This document shows, one piece after another, positions 38,374 to 47,700 of a stretch of DNA of 64,000 nucleotides (positions within the stretch are counted from its first letter, which is position 1; each line of letters opens with the position of its first letter). Origin of the DNA: CAZSHG01 sp964606695 [NCBI: uncultured bacterium]. Its GTDB lineage: Bacteria > UBP14 > UBA6098. The notes below the pieces were generated by a model. That model did no database searches. It saw only the letters and a program-made list of their open reading frames with translations, and was not told where the DNA came from. The stretch lies in NCBI GenBank assembly GCA_964606695.1, contig CAZSHG010000012.1:29015-93014 (forward strand). Direction: 5' to 3'. The position numbers and the translations under genes are program-made.

Positions 38374-39582
38374 ATGAAGATTGCATGGGAAATAGGCCTC
38401 GCGATTCTGTTGTTCGTTGCCGTTTTTACGGTTGCCGGGACGATTTCGGTCGATACTGGCAATTCGCAGTTCGAGCTTGAATACATCGACAAACCGACCG
38501 GTCGGTATGTTAGCACTGACGAGCTGGAGAATATCGCGGACAGGCGTTTTTATAGTTCGGTGAAACGCAAAGAATCGCTGGCTATCGCTGGGGAGTCCTT
38601 CGTATTTTCACCGGATAACCGATTTCTGGTGGTTTCCGAGGCGACTTACGACCTGGGCGCACCGACAATCATCACCGGCGATGCAATGTTCATTCCGCTG
38701 GAGGCATTTTTGCGCGTGCTGGCGGCGAGATTCAGACTGGGAGCGCATATCGAGGGCGATATCGCCACGTTCAACGGCGACCCGATATTCAAACCGGTGG
38801 ATACGAGTTCGGTGGAGAAACCTATAGAACAACCCGAAGTCGCCACGGATACAGTTGCCGGGGAATCTTCGGCAGATACGGTCGAGACACCCAAAAAGAC
38901 CAGATGGCTCGTAGTTATCGATCCCGGCCACGGCGGCAAAGACCCCGGTGCAAGCGCATCCGACGCCACCCGCGAAAAGGACATTGTGCTGGATATCTCG
39001 AAAAAGCTGTATGCGAAACTGGAAGCCGACACAATGTTCGACGTTGCTTTGACTCGCGAGGATGACACTTTTATCCCACTGCGCGAACGCACAGAAATCG
39101 CCAACCAGAAGAACGCCGACCTGTTTCTATCGATTCACTGCAATGCCGCGCGTAAGAAATCCGCGCGGGGGACGCAGGTATTTTTCCTTGCGCCCGCAAG
39201 TTCTGACCACGCCCGTGCTACAGCGGCGCTGGAAAACGCCTCGATATTCCTGGAAGAGCCGGATACCACCAACGAATTCGACGAGCTGGAATTCATCATG
39301 GCCGACGTCATACAGAATGAGTATTTGCGCGAGGCGTCCCGATTGTCGGTTCTGGTGGAGGAAGCGGTTGCCGAAAAGACCGGCCTGCCCGCGCGAGGAT
39401 CTCAGGGCGCGGGGTTCTATGTCCTGAAAGGCTCTTATATGCCGGGCATTCTCGTCGAGACTGCGTTCCTGTCGAACCCGGACGAAGCGCTTCTGCTGAA
39501 ACAGGATTCCTTCCGTGATAAAATCGCCGACGGGATTGCCGAAGGCGTGAAAAAATTCCTCGAAGAGCTTCCTGATAATTGA
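38374..39582 (+). CDS. N-acetylmuramoyl-L-alanine amidase (Amidase_3) with stalk-like domain
   Basis: A 402-residue protein from the ATG at 38374. A signal anchor (KIAWEIGLAILLFVAVFTVAG) leads to a domain resembling the copper amine oxidase N-terminal stalk (GAPTIITGDAMFIPLEAF). An acidic, Thr/Glu-rich linker follows, then the amidase domain with VVIDPGHGGKDPGAS, REKDIVLDI, LFLSIHCNA and the catalytic Glu in GILVETAFLSNPDEA. These zinc enzymes cut the amide between MurNAc and the stem peptide. The stop overlaps the next start (TTGA). Confidence 0.94.
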   Translation: MKIAWEIGLAILLFVAVFTVAGTISVDTGNSQFELEYIDKPTGRYVSTDELENIADRRFYSSVKRKESLAIAGESFVFSPDNRFLVVSEATYDLGAPTIITGDAMFIPLEAFLRVLAARFRLGAHIEGDIATFNGDPIFKPVDTSSVEKPIEQPEVATDTVAGESSADTVETPKKTRWLVVIDPGHGGKDPGASASDATREKDIVLDISKKLYAKLEADTMFDVALTREDDTFIPLRERTEIANQKNADLFLSIHCNAARKKSARGTQVFFLAPASSDHARATAALENASIFLEEPDTTNEFDELEFIMADVIQNEYLREASRLSVLVEEAVAEKTGLPARGSQGAGFYVLKGSYMPGILVETAFLSNPDEALLLKQDSFRDKIADGIAEGVKKFLEELPDN

Positions 39583-40616
39583 TTCGAAAAGCTACCATAA
39601 TCGGACTCGCGCTTATCGCGCTGGCAGGCATTAAATATGCCGCCTGGAGCGGGATTACCGCCGATATCTTCGTAGAGACCGGCTACGATTCCAACCTGGG
39701 GATACTTACATCCGAGCAGAAGGAAGAATTTGAGGACGGCGACCCATATTATATGAATATGACATCCTACGATGATGTATGCGCGCGACTTGGCGGCGAA
39801 TTCGACTATCGCTTTCGTATTGGGCGTGCGCGAGCTGAAATGGGCTTGTATTATCGCTACACCGGCTATCTGAATAATTATGACAATTCGTATCATTACG
39901 CGTATCCCTCATTCGAGATTCGGCGGAGAGGATGGCGTGGCAAGGCATTCGGCGAATTTGTTTTTGGTTATGCAACCAGTCTTTACAACGATGTAGATTT
40001 TGAGAATGCGGAACCGATATGGGCGGTTTACGACGCCTATCGTGGTGGAATGGAGATCGAGCGCGATGTTTTGGAGAGCCATTCCATTGCTTTGGATTTC
40101 AAATATGGTTATTCGCAATATAATGATAATTTCCCCGAATACGACGGCGCGGAATACCGGGTTGGAGCCGCATGGCGTTGGAACGGGCCGGTTTATATCA
40201 AGCTGGCGTATGCCTATCGAATATACGACGCCCGAGCATATGATATTCAAGGCGAATGCGCCGCAAATTCCGACGATACGGACATCTCATATAACGAAGA
40301 CCGAATCGAAAGCTACATTTCCCGCGATGTCAAAGTATTCGATGAAGATTTTTTGGTGGGCGCGACTTTCGACCTTTCGCAGAGATTTTATACCAGCGAG
40401 AAGGACTTTCACACCGACTACATCCATGTCGGCAGGCGCGACAGACGTGCAGACATAGCGCCTTTCGTGCGATGGGATATGTCGCGCAAGGTTAGTTTCA
40501 GACTCGATTACGAATTCACGATTCGCGACGCCGATTCGCCATATTACAATATAAGCGCGCTGAAAGACTACACACGTTCGACGGTTGCAATTAGAGCCGA
40601 TTATTCCTTCCGTTAA
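39579..40616 (+). CDS. Putative outer-membrane beta-barrel protein
   Basis: A 345-residue protein starting at TTG within the amidase stop. A signal peptide (IRKATIIGLALIALAGIKYAAW) is followed by many amphipathic Tyr-rich strands (RARAEMGLYYRYTGYLNN, VYIKLAYAYRIYD) and a C-terminal YSFR with penultimate Phe, as in outer-membrane barrels. No family is recognised. Coupled translation with the amidase and closeness to the next lipoprotein (6 bp) suggest a cell-envelope operon. Confidence 0.7.
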   Translation: MIRKATIIGLALIALAGIKYAAWSGITADIFVETGYDSNLGILTSEQKEEFEDGDPYYMNMTSYDDVCARLGGEFDYRFRIGRARAEMGLYYRYTGYLNNYDNSYHYAYPSFEIRRRGWRGKAFGEFVFGYATSLYNDVDFENAEPIWAVYDAYRGGMEIERDVLESHSIALDFKYGYSQYNDNFPEYDGAEYRVGAAWRWNGPVYIKLAYAYRIYDARAYDIQGECAANSDDTDISYNEDRIESYISRDVKVFDEDFLVGATFDLSQRFYTSEKDFHTDYIHVGRRDRRADIAPFVRWDMSRKVSFRLDYEFTIRDADSPYYNISALKDYTRSTVAIRADYSFR

Positions 40617-40622
40617 GGAGTT

Positions 40623-42182
40623 ATGATGAAAGCATATAGAGCTATATCAATAATAATTTTTGCGATGATACTACTGCTATCCGGTTGTTCTAAAAGGACA
40701 TTGCCGCCGGAGGAATCGCTGAAAGTGCAACTCCAGTGGCCGGAGAACGACCAGGTGCTGACGGAACTCACCAGCAACCTGGACTGGGCGAGCTTTCCCG
40801 GTCAGAATTATTATCGAATAAAGATATGGCGAGCGGGAGAACCCGATCCATTGATAGATGATTTTACACGAGGCTCAAGCTTCGGCGTCGATTATGAACT
40901 CGCCGACGGCACCTACGAATGGGCGGTTTGCGTGGTCGAGGACGGCGAGGACAAGTTCTGGTCGGATACGCTGACCTTTCACCTATCGCTGATTGTCCTG
41001 CCCCTTGCGCCCGACGGCGGCGAGGTTCTCAACGATACACGCGTCTATTTCGATTGGCTAAGTTTCCCGCAGGCCAACGGCTACCGCGTCCTTGTATGGG
41101 AGGAGGGTGATCCCTCCGCCGTGGTCTTCGATCACGTGATTTTCACCAGTTCCGCGAAGGCAAATGTGCCCTTCTTTAACGGCGATTACTGTTGGACTGT
41201 AGGCACGCGCTACGCTGAAGAGACCGAGTTCGGCAGGTGGTCGGACACGCTCTGTTTCGAGGTCGCGCAATATCCGTATCGCCTTGTCGATACGGTGCAC
41301 ACACGTTCCGAGCCGCGCGACGTGTTGCCCTTTTTCGACGCCCTTTACGTCGGCGACGGCAGTTCCGGCTTCCTGACATGCGACCGTAGCGATCCATTGC
41401 ATCCGGAGCCGCTTTTCTGGGACGAGCCAGCCGGCCAGGACGTCAACCGCGCGATATGGGCGGATTCTATACGAAAGCTGGTCGTGGTTTCCGATTATCG
41501 CGGCACACACCCGGTGTTATTTTACGATGCCGATATTCCCACAGCTCCCGTTTGGTCCGACTGGTCCGGTATATGGGGGCGCAAGAACCAGGACGTGGAC
41601 GGTATCTGGTATCGCGACACGCTATTTATGGCCATCGCGGATTACGACAACGGCGCGTTCCTGTTCGATCTGAGCGATACGGTCTATCAATCGGTTTCTA
41701 CGCGCGGCAACCTCCTGCCAGCGGGCTATACTTACGGCGTTGCATTGGACGGCGACTATATGTTTACCGTTGCCGGCCAGCGAGGTTTATATATATCACA
41801 TCTCGACGACCCCGGTGAGGTAATCGGATGGATCGATACTCCCGGCGAGTCGGAGAAATGCGATATCAGCGGCGATTACTGTTACATCGCGGACGGCATC
41901 GGCGGATTCACCGTGGTAGATGTATCAAATCCGGCTGAACCGGTAATCGTCGGGCGCGATAATCCGCAGGTGGGTGCCGCGCAGAAGATTCGCGTGCAGG
42001 GCGATTTCTGCTATGTCGCCTACGGTTCCGGGGGCACGAAGATTTACGACGTTTCGTCGCCGTCAAACCCGGTAGTCGTGCAGGAAATCGATGGGATGTA
42101 TAGCTACGCGGCCTCGCCTGACGACAATATAATCTACATCGCCGACCGCGACTGGGGGATAATGGTTCTCCAGCGGGATTAA
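40623..42182 (+). CDS. Lipoprotein with LVIVD-type beta-propeller repeats
   Basis: A 519-residue protein with a lipobox (LLLSGC, Cys at residue 22). Residues 30-215 hold two Ig/fibronectin-like repeats (DWASFPGQNYYRIKIW aligns with DWLSFPQANGYRVLVW). From about 220 the chain has propeller-like LVIVD repeats such as YCYIADGIGGFTVVDVSNP and FCYVAYGSGGTKIYDVSSP. LVIVD proteins are outer-surface lipoproteins of unknown function. AAGGAG precedes the ATG. Confidence 0.85.
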   Translation: MMKAYRAISIIIFAMILLLSGCSKRTLPPEESLKVQLQWPENDQVLTELTSNLDWASFPGQNYYRIKIWRAGEPDPLIDDFTRGSSFGVDYELADGTYEWAVCVVEDGEDKFWSDTLTFHLSLIVLPLAPDGGEVLNDTRVYFDWLSFPQANGYRVLVWEEGDPSAVVFDHVIFTSSAKANVPFFNGDYCWTVGTRYAEETEFGRWSDTLCFEVAQYPYRLVDTVHTRSEPRDVLPFFDALYVGDGSSGFLTCDRSDPLHPEPLFWDEPAGQDVNRAIWADSIRKLVVVSDYRGTHPVLFYDADIPTAPVWSDWSGIWGRKNQDVDGIWYRDTLFMAIADYDNGAFLFDLSDTVYQSVSTRGNLLPAGYTYGVALDGDYMFTVAGQRGLYISHLDDPGEVIGWIDTPGESEKCDISGDYCYIADGIGGFTVVDVSNPAEPVIVGRDNPQVGAAQKIRVQGDFCYVAYGSGGTKIYDVSSPSNPVVVQEIDGMYSYAASPDDNIIYIADRDWGIMVLQRD

Positions 42183-42400
42183 AAAAAAGCGGCCTCCTCA
42201 ACGCCCTAATATAACCTCCAACGACTAACGACTAATCTGCTCGTTTCACACCTCCAGTGCTTGCACCTGTAAGGCTGTGTAACGCCGGTGTTTAAAAGCT
42301 TCACCTCTCGTTGCGTAGTTGCACTGCGCAACGGGATTGTAATTGGAGCTTCGCTCCTCGTCGCGCAATCGAAGCAAAGCTTCGCACCCACTCCCGTCGC

Positions 42401-42456
42401 ACAGCTGGAGCTATGCGACGAGAAAAATACAGCTGGAGCTATGCGACGAGAAAAAA
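42401..42456. repeat. Two direct copies of a ~26-bp unit
   Basis: Both copies begin ACAGCTGGAGCTATGCGACG and end in GAGAAAAA; starts are 42401 and 42429. They sit next to related CTCGTCGC-containing hairpins at 42305-42400. Confidence 0.85.
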
Positions 42457-42512
42457 ACCTGCGGTTTTTGAGACGGTTTGACAAGACCCGCCCCTACTAA
42501 TTAACATTAAAA

Positions 42513-42540
42513 AACCCTCCCCCGTGGACGGGGAAGGGTT
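42513..42540 (-). terminator. Rho-independent terminator of the secreted protein gene
   Basis: On the minus strand a 12-bp stem with one mismatch (AACCCTTCCCCG / CGGGGGAGGGTT) closes a four-base loop and is followed by TTTTTT. It lies 27 bp after the stop at 42567. Confidence 0.92.
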
Positions 42541-42566
42541 GGGGTATGCAACAGTTTTGTTTAACT

Positions 42567-43289
42567 TTAGTGATCTGCGGTGGTCAGATCGCCGTAAACC
42601 GAAATGGTGGCGAGCTGATCGGTAAATACCGTCCAACCTTCGAACGGAATCTGCGCGCCGAGGTAGAGGTCGCACTTGTCGTCGTTGCTTCCTGAGCCGA
42701 CGTCAGCCGCCCATAGGTTCAGGGTATTGTTGGCCACGTCGTCGTGCCAGTAAGCACTGGCGGCGGGAACCATGTAGTCCGCACCGGAGTTGGCATACCA
42801 GCCTTCATCTGCACCGGTGAAGTTCAGGCAGTTAACCGCCGTGGCGTCGGTTCCGTCCATCGCGGGGGGAGTTCCACCGGACTGATAGATAACTGAGAAG
42901 ATCTTGTAGGTGTTGACAGTTCCAGCCCAGCCGCTGGTATAAGCCGCATCCACGTGAGTTACGGTTCCGCCCGGCATATCGGTAGCGAGCAGGCCGAGGT
43001 TGAGCGTAACACCGCCCGTATTTTCGATAGCGAACGGAGCAGAAGCCCAGCCGTAGTCTCCCGGCAGGAATCCCTCAACGGCCCACATATCTTCGGTAGC
43101 GCCGCTGTTAATCGTGAATTCCGGTCCGAGAATCTTGAATTTAGCATAGATGGTAGCGTCGGTAGCACCAATCCCACCAACGAGATCGTCGGTGAGAGTG
43201 GTGTCGCGCATTTCCTCTGTGCTTGTCCACGCCGCGAAAGCGCCTGTTGCAAGCGCCATAATCGCGATGATTAGTAACATTTTTCTCAT
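42567..43289 (-). CDS. Secreted protein of unknown family, probably highly expressed
   Basis: A 240-residue protein with a signal peptide (RKMLLIIAIMALATGAFA). The mature part is acidic, rich in Gly, Thr, Asp and Ala, has few Lys or Arg, and looks beta-rich. I do not recognise it. A perfect AAGGAGG lies five bases before the ATG, a TTGACA and two palindromes lie upstream, and a strong terminator follows, so it is probably a single-gene, highly expressed unit. A surface-layer or shed protein is possible but not shown. Confidence 0.7.
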   Translation of the reverse strand: MRKMLLIIAIMALATGAFAAWTSTEEMRDTTLTDDLVGGIGATDATIYAKFKILGPEFTINSGATEDMWAVEGFLPGDYGWASAPFAIENTGGVTLNLGLLATDMPGGTVTHVDAAYTSGWAGTVNTYKIFSVIYQSGGTPPAMDGTDATAVNCLNFTGADEGWYANSGADYMVPAASAYWHDDVANNTLNLWAADVGSGSNDDKCDLYLGAQIPFEGWTVFTDQLATISVYGDLTTADH

Positions 43290-43308
43290 AACGTCCTCCT
43301 TAAGGATT

Positions 43309-43338
43309 TTGGGGTTGCAACCCCAAGTTAATATTAAC
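43309..43338. promoter_or_regulatory. Two adjacent perfect palindromes in the leader of the secreted protein gene
   Basis: TTGGGGTTGCAACCCCAA (18 bp) is directly followed by GTTAATATTAAC (12 bp). They lie between the TTGACA at 43396-43401 (minus strand) and the ribosome site. They may be an operator pair or 5' mRNA-stabilising structures. Confidence 0.65.
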
Positions 43339-43395
43339 CTTTTTAAAGATCGGATTTCTCCTACTTCACATAAAGAAACGGATTTATTCCGGTGA

Positions 43396-43401
43396 TGTCA
43401 A
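43396..43401 (-). promoter_or_regulatory. Putative -35 element (TTGACA)
   Basis: A consensus TTGACA on the minus strand about 110 bp before the ATG at 43289. At 17 bases downstream lies TTTCTT, a poor -10, so the exact promoter is uncertain. Confidence 0.4.
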
Positions 43402-43509
43402 GGGAAAAAAAGTTGTTTTTCCAGAAAAAATTACTTTTTTTGGGAAAAATCGGCTAAAATCGCTCTCCGGGAGGGAAAAAAATTTCCGGCATTACCGTTT
43501 TCAAAAAAA

Positions 43510-44475
43510 TTATCTTCTATTTTTTTCCCATTTCCATGCGGATTCGATAATTTCGCGCAGAGAATATTTCGGCGTCCACCCGATAATTTCCCTCGCCTTA
43601 CTATTCGATGCGATAACGGTGGCGGTGTCGCCCTCCCTCCTGCCGACTATTTCGATTGGTAACGCTTTGCCCGATATTTCTCTCGCGGTGTCGGCGATTT
43701 CGCGGACGGTATATCCCTCGTTCGTTCCGAGGTTGATAATCTCGTTTTTCGCGCCGGCCTGGATGTAGTCCATCGCGTCGATATGGCCTCGCGCGATATC
43801 GAGGACGTGAATGAAATCCCTGACGCACGTGCCGTCGCGTGTGTTGTAGTCGTCGCCGTAGATTTCGAGTGCGGGTATTTCGCCCACGGCGGCTTTGAGT
43901 GCGAGGGGAATAAGGCGCGTCTCGTTTTCCGCCATGCAACCTATGCCGTAGCCGGCTCCCGCGACGTTGAAATAGCGCATTATCATGTAATCTACTTCTC
44001 CGGTTATTGCGGAGTCTATTATGGCGTTTTCGGCTGAGGCTTTGGTTGTGCCGTAGGGGGATATGGGCGCGACGGGGGTGTTCTCGGTGATTGGAATTTC
44101 CGCGGGATTGCCGTAAACCGCGACTGTCGATGAGAAGATAATTTTTTTCACTTCCGTGCTTTTCATAGCGCGAAGCAGGTTAATCGTTCCGCCGACGTTC
44201 TGTTCCCAATAGTATATTGGTTTTGCGATGGATTCGGGTATGACGCATTTTGCGGCGAAGTGCATGATCATATCCGGGTGGACGACTTTTATGGCGGATA
44301 GTATCTGGTCGGGGACCGTCAGGTCGCCGTGCATGAATTCCGCTTTCGGGGGAACCATCTCGCGATGTCCGGTTGACAGATCGTCGAAAACGGCTATCTC
44401 GTGCCCTCGTTCGACGAGCATCGCCACGCAATGACTACCGATGTATCCCGCGCCGCCTGTAACGAATATTCTCAT
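43510..44475 (-). CDS. galE: UDP-glucose 4-epimerase
   Basis: A 321-residue short-chain dehydrogenase-type epimerase. The ATG at 44475 is chosen because it starts MRIFVTGGAGYIGSH with the NAD-binding GxxGxxG; an in-frame ATG at 44508 adds only a short polar extension. The catalytic YxxxK is in ISPYGTTKAS, after the FSSTVAVYG strand. RDFIHVLDIARGH and NLGTNEGYTVREI complete the family pattern. GalE interconverts UDP-glucose and UDP-galactose for surface polysaccharide. It stands alone on the minus strand. Confidence 0.95.
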   Translation of the reverse strand: MRIFVTGGAGYIGSHCVAMLVERGHEIAVFDDLSTGHREMVPPKAEFMHGDLTVPDQILSAIKVVHPDMIMHFAAKCVIPESIAKPIYYWEQNVGGTINLLRAMKSTEVKKIIFSSTVAVYGNPAEIPITENTPVAPISPYGTTKASAENAIIDSAITGEVDYMIMRYFNVAGAGYGIGCMAENETRLIPLALKAAVGEIPALEIYGDDYNTRDGTCVRDFIHVLDIARGHIDAMDYIQAGAKNEIINLGTNEGYTVREIADTAREISGKALPIEIVGRREGDTATVIASNSKAREIIGWTPKYSLREIIESAWKWEKNRR

Positions 44476-44705
44476 TTTCTCGAAATCGCTTTCGTAGTTC
44501 TTCGGCACACTTTCGTCCCGAAGAGAATATCAAGTAAATCGTTGAAGCTAAAAAATCAAGTCTAAAAAGTAAAATCGCCGTAGTCGGAAAGGATAAAAAA
44601 GGATTGAGAAATAAAAAATAAATGAATGCAAACGGGTTTTATATTTGATATTACGTCGGTAATCTATATATTTATAAGCTATTTAATAAATTTGAAAGGG
44701 GTAAT

Positions 44706-47700
44706 ATGCGTAGCCTGTTTTTTGTTTTAGTCGTTGTAAGCGCTTGCTTTGCGGCGATTCCCACCGAGATAAATTATCAGGGCAAACTAACCAGCCCGGA
44801 CGGCGTGGCGATAGATACTCCCGTGGATATCGTCTTTCGCATTTACGATTCGGAAACGGGCGGGACATTATTGTGGAACGAATCGCATTCCGCGGTGCCG
44901 GTGAATCATGGTTTGTTCGACGTTGTTCTCGGTCGGATGACTTCGCTGGATATGCCTTTCGACGGGCAATACTGGATCCAACTCGAGATCGGTGGCGAAA
45001 TTCTGACGCCCCGGCAACCTTTCTCCACTGTGCCCTATGCCTTTCGAGCGATCTGGGCGGACAGCGTCGAGGGAGTGTCTTATATCACGTTCATCGACAG
45101 CGTGGATTATATCGACAGTATCTCGCTAATCGATTCGGTTATTTTTATAGATAGTATCGCGTATATCGAATTTATTTCCTATATCGATTCTATCTCGTAT
45201 ATCGACAGTATCAGCTTCGTCGATTTCATCGATTATATCGACTCGATAGGTTACATCGATTCTATCGGTTGGGTCGGACACACTGTCTGGGCGGATTCCG
45301 CGCACTGGGCGGGTTATATCCACTGGGACAGCATCGATGGAATTCCGGATAGCGTATTTGGAGATCCCGGACAATGGACGGACGACGATCCCAATAACAG
45401 GCTTTATAATAACAATGCTACCACTGTGTTCGACAGAATTTTCGTCGAGGACGACGGCGATATTCAGGTAAACGACGGCGAAGTCCGGGTTATGGTTGAG
45501 GAATCAAGCGCGCCGACATACACGGTAACTACGTTATTTTCCGGCGGCAACGGCCAGTATGGCAACATGTTCGATATAATCACGTCATCGGAAGAAGTGC
45601 ATGTTTCGGGATTCGATTGCAACATCGACAGACCGGTTGGAGACAGCGTTACGATTGCAATATATTATCGCTCGAATACATGCGTTGGACATGAGACCAG
45701 TTCATCCGGCTGGGTTTTTGAGGGCGAATACGATGCCGCCAGCGCCGGTGTGGGAAATCCGACGCATATCGATATTGGGGGGATTAACATCCCGGTAAGT
45801 TCGACATACGGAATCTATGTGATCGTTACCACCGCGGTTTTTAGTCCCATCGAATATACGAACGGCGCGCCATATACATACACGGACGGAACGCTTTCCG
45901 TTCGAACGCATTGCGGAAATCCGGCGACTCTTTTCGATAGCTTTGTAGCTGATAGAAGATGGAACGGGACCGTCTATTATTCGACAGACGCGCCTACTTA
46001 CACTCAATTGACTCTGGTCGATGGCTTCGTCGAGTTTCCTGAGCTTCCCGACTCTCCGACCGATCCGGCTTCCGATTTCGGCAGATTATATGTCAGGGAC
46101 GATAACAAGATTTATTTCAAGGACGACGGCGGCACGGAATACGATTTGACTTCCGGTGCCGGCGGCGACGGCGACTGGACCCGGTCGGGCAATCACGTTT
46201 ACGCATACAACACGACGGACAGCGTGGGCATCGGGACTACAAGCCCGACTGACGAACTGCATGTCATGGGCAACACGAGACTCGCGCCTTCCGCACTACC
46301 GCTTTGGGGCACGAACCCTTACATGCTGGTCAGGACCGACGCTTCGCATTCCTATTGCCTGCAGTTGAATTTGCTCGACGGCAACACGGCCAGTCCTCGA
46401 ATCACTATGGGCAGTGGAGCGGGCACGGCGACCTTTGAGACTATCGGCAATATCTCATTGAACACGGATGTATCGGGAAGTTCGTATAAAGTGAGGACGT
46501 TGGACGCCTCAGCAACGAGCCTTCTGGACAGGATCACAGTCGATGGTAGAACGGATGTCGCCGATATAGCAATGCTCAACAGCAACGTCGGTATTGGAAC
46601 ATCGACGCCGGCTGAAAAACTCGAAATAACCGGCAACCAGATGTTCAGCGACGGCGCGACACGAGAAATTTATGTCGAGGGAACGGCTGGAGATGGTTCA
46701 GACCTCTTCATTTATGCTGGAAGATCATCCGGAGGTGGAATAGGCGGCGATTTAATTCTTCAGGGAGGCACATCCGGCGGCACCGACGGCAATGTCCTTA
46801 TTGCGGATAGGGGACTCGTCGGTATCGGAACGATAACGCCGGGGTATAAACTCGATGTTGATGGCGATGCTCGTATCGCCAACGAGTTCTATCTCAATAC
46901 CGTCCCCGACGATGCCGTCGCCGATTCAATCCTCACAATCGACGGTGGTCAGGTGAAGAAAATCGATGCCGCGAGTCTGAGCGGTGCTGATGGCGATTGG
47001 ACTGAACGGTCATCCCCTGCAGATTATATCGAAGCGAAAGCCGGCGGTATAACATCGAATGGCGCTACCCTGTATGGTGTGAATGCCAATACCCATATTA
47101 ACTTCGGCTACGGCACCAGTGTAACCGGCGTGAGCGGCGAAAACTACGGCTACGCGACAATAGGCGGCGGTAGCAACAATACTGCCGGAGAATCATACAC
47201 AACCGTCGGCGGCGGTATATCTAACTCGGCGACCGGCAATTGCGCAATCGTCGGCGGCGGCCAGTCAAATACGGCCAGCGGCAATTCATCCGCGATTGCC
47301 GGTGGCGCGGATAATACCACTGGATTTACCGCGGCTATCGGCGGTGGATTCATGAACACAGCGAGTGGAAGCTATTCGGCTATCCCCGGCGGACATTCAA
47401 ATTACGTTTCAGGTCAATATTCGAGTATTTCCGGGGGTTATGCCGACACGTTAACCAACGATTATTCTTTCATCGCGGGCGGCGAATTGAATAATATCAA
47501 CTCTAAACACGCGTCCATACTTGGTGGCGAGAATAACAACGTCTCAGGCGAGTTATCTCTGGCATTCGGTTTGAACGTTGATGTGGCGAATCCGTATAAC
47601 GCCGTTTTCTATGAATCCGCTAATCCGGGCAAACTCGGTGTAAATAACGAGAATCCTTCGGCGGAAATCGATGTCAACGGCGGGATAATGATGCGCGGCG

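Larger units (their letters stand above)
42183..42566. other. Intergenic region rich in hairpins and direct repeats
   Basis: 384 bases between convergent genes. It holds several short hairpins (GGAGCTTCGCTCC, GAAGCAAAGCTTC), two copies of a 26-base unit (42401 and 42429), an AAAACCTGCGGTTTT hairpin near 42452, and the terminator at 42513-42540. No gene is credible. Confidence 0.75.

Noticed and set aside
38493-38511. ACCGACCGGTCGGTATGTT inside the amidase gene matches 18 of 19 bases of the palindrome at 19041-19059
   Set aside because: In 64 kb about one such match is expected by chance, and this copy lies within a normal coding region, so a shared operator is not supported.
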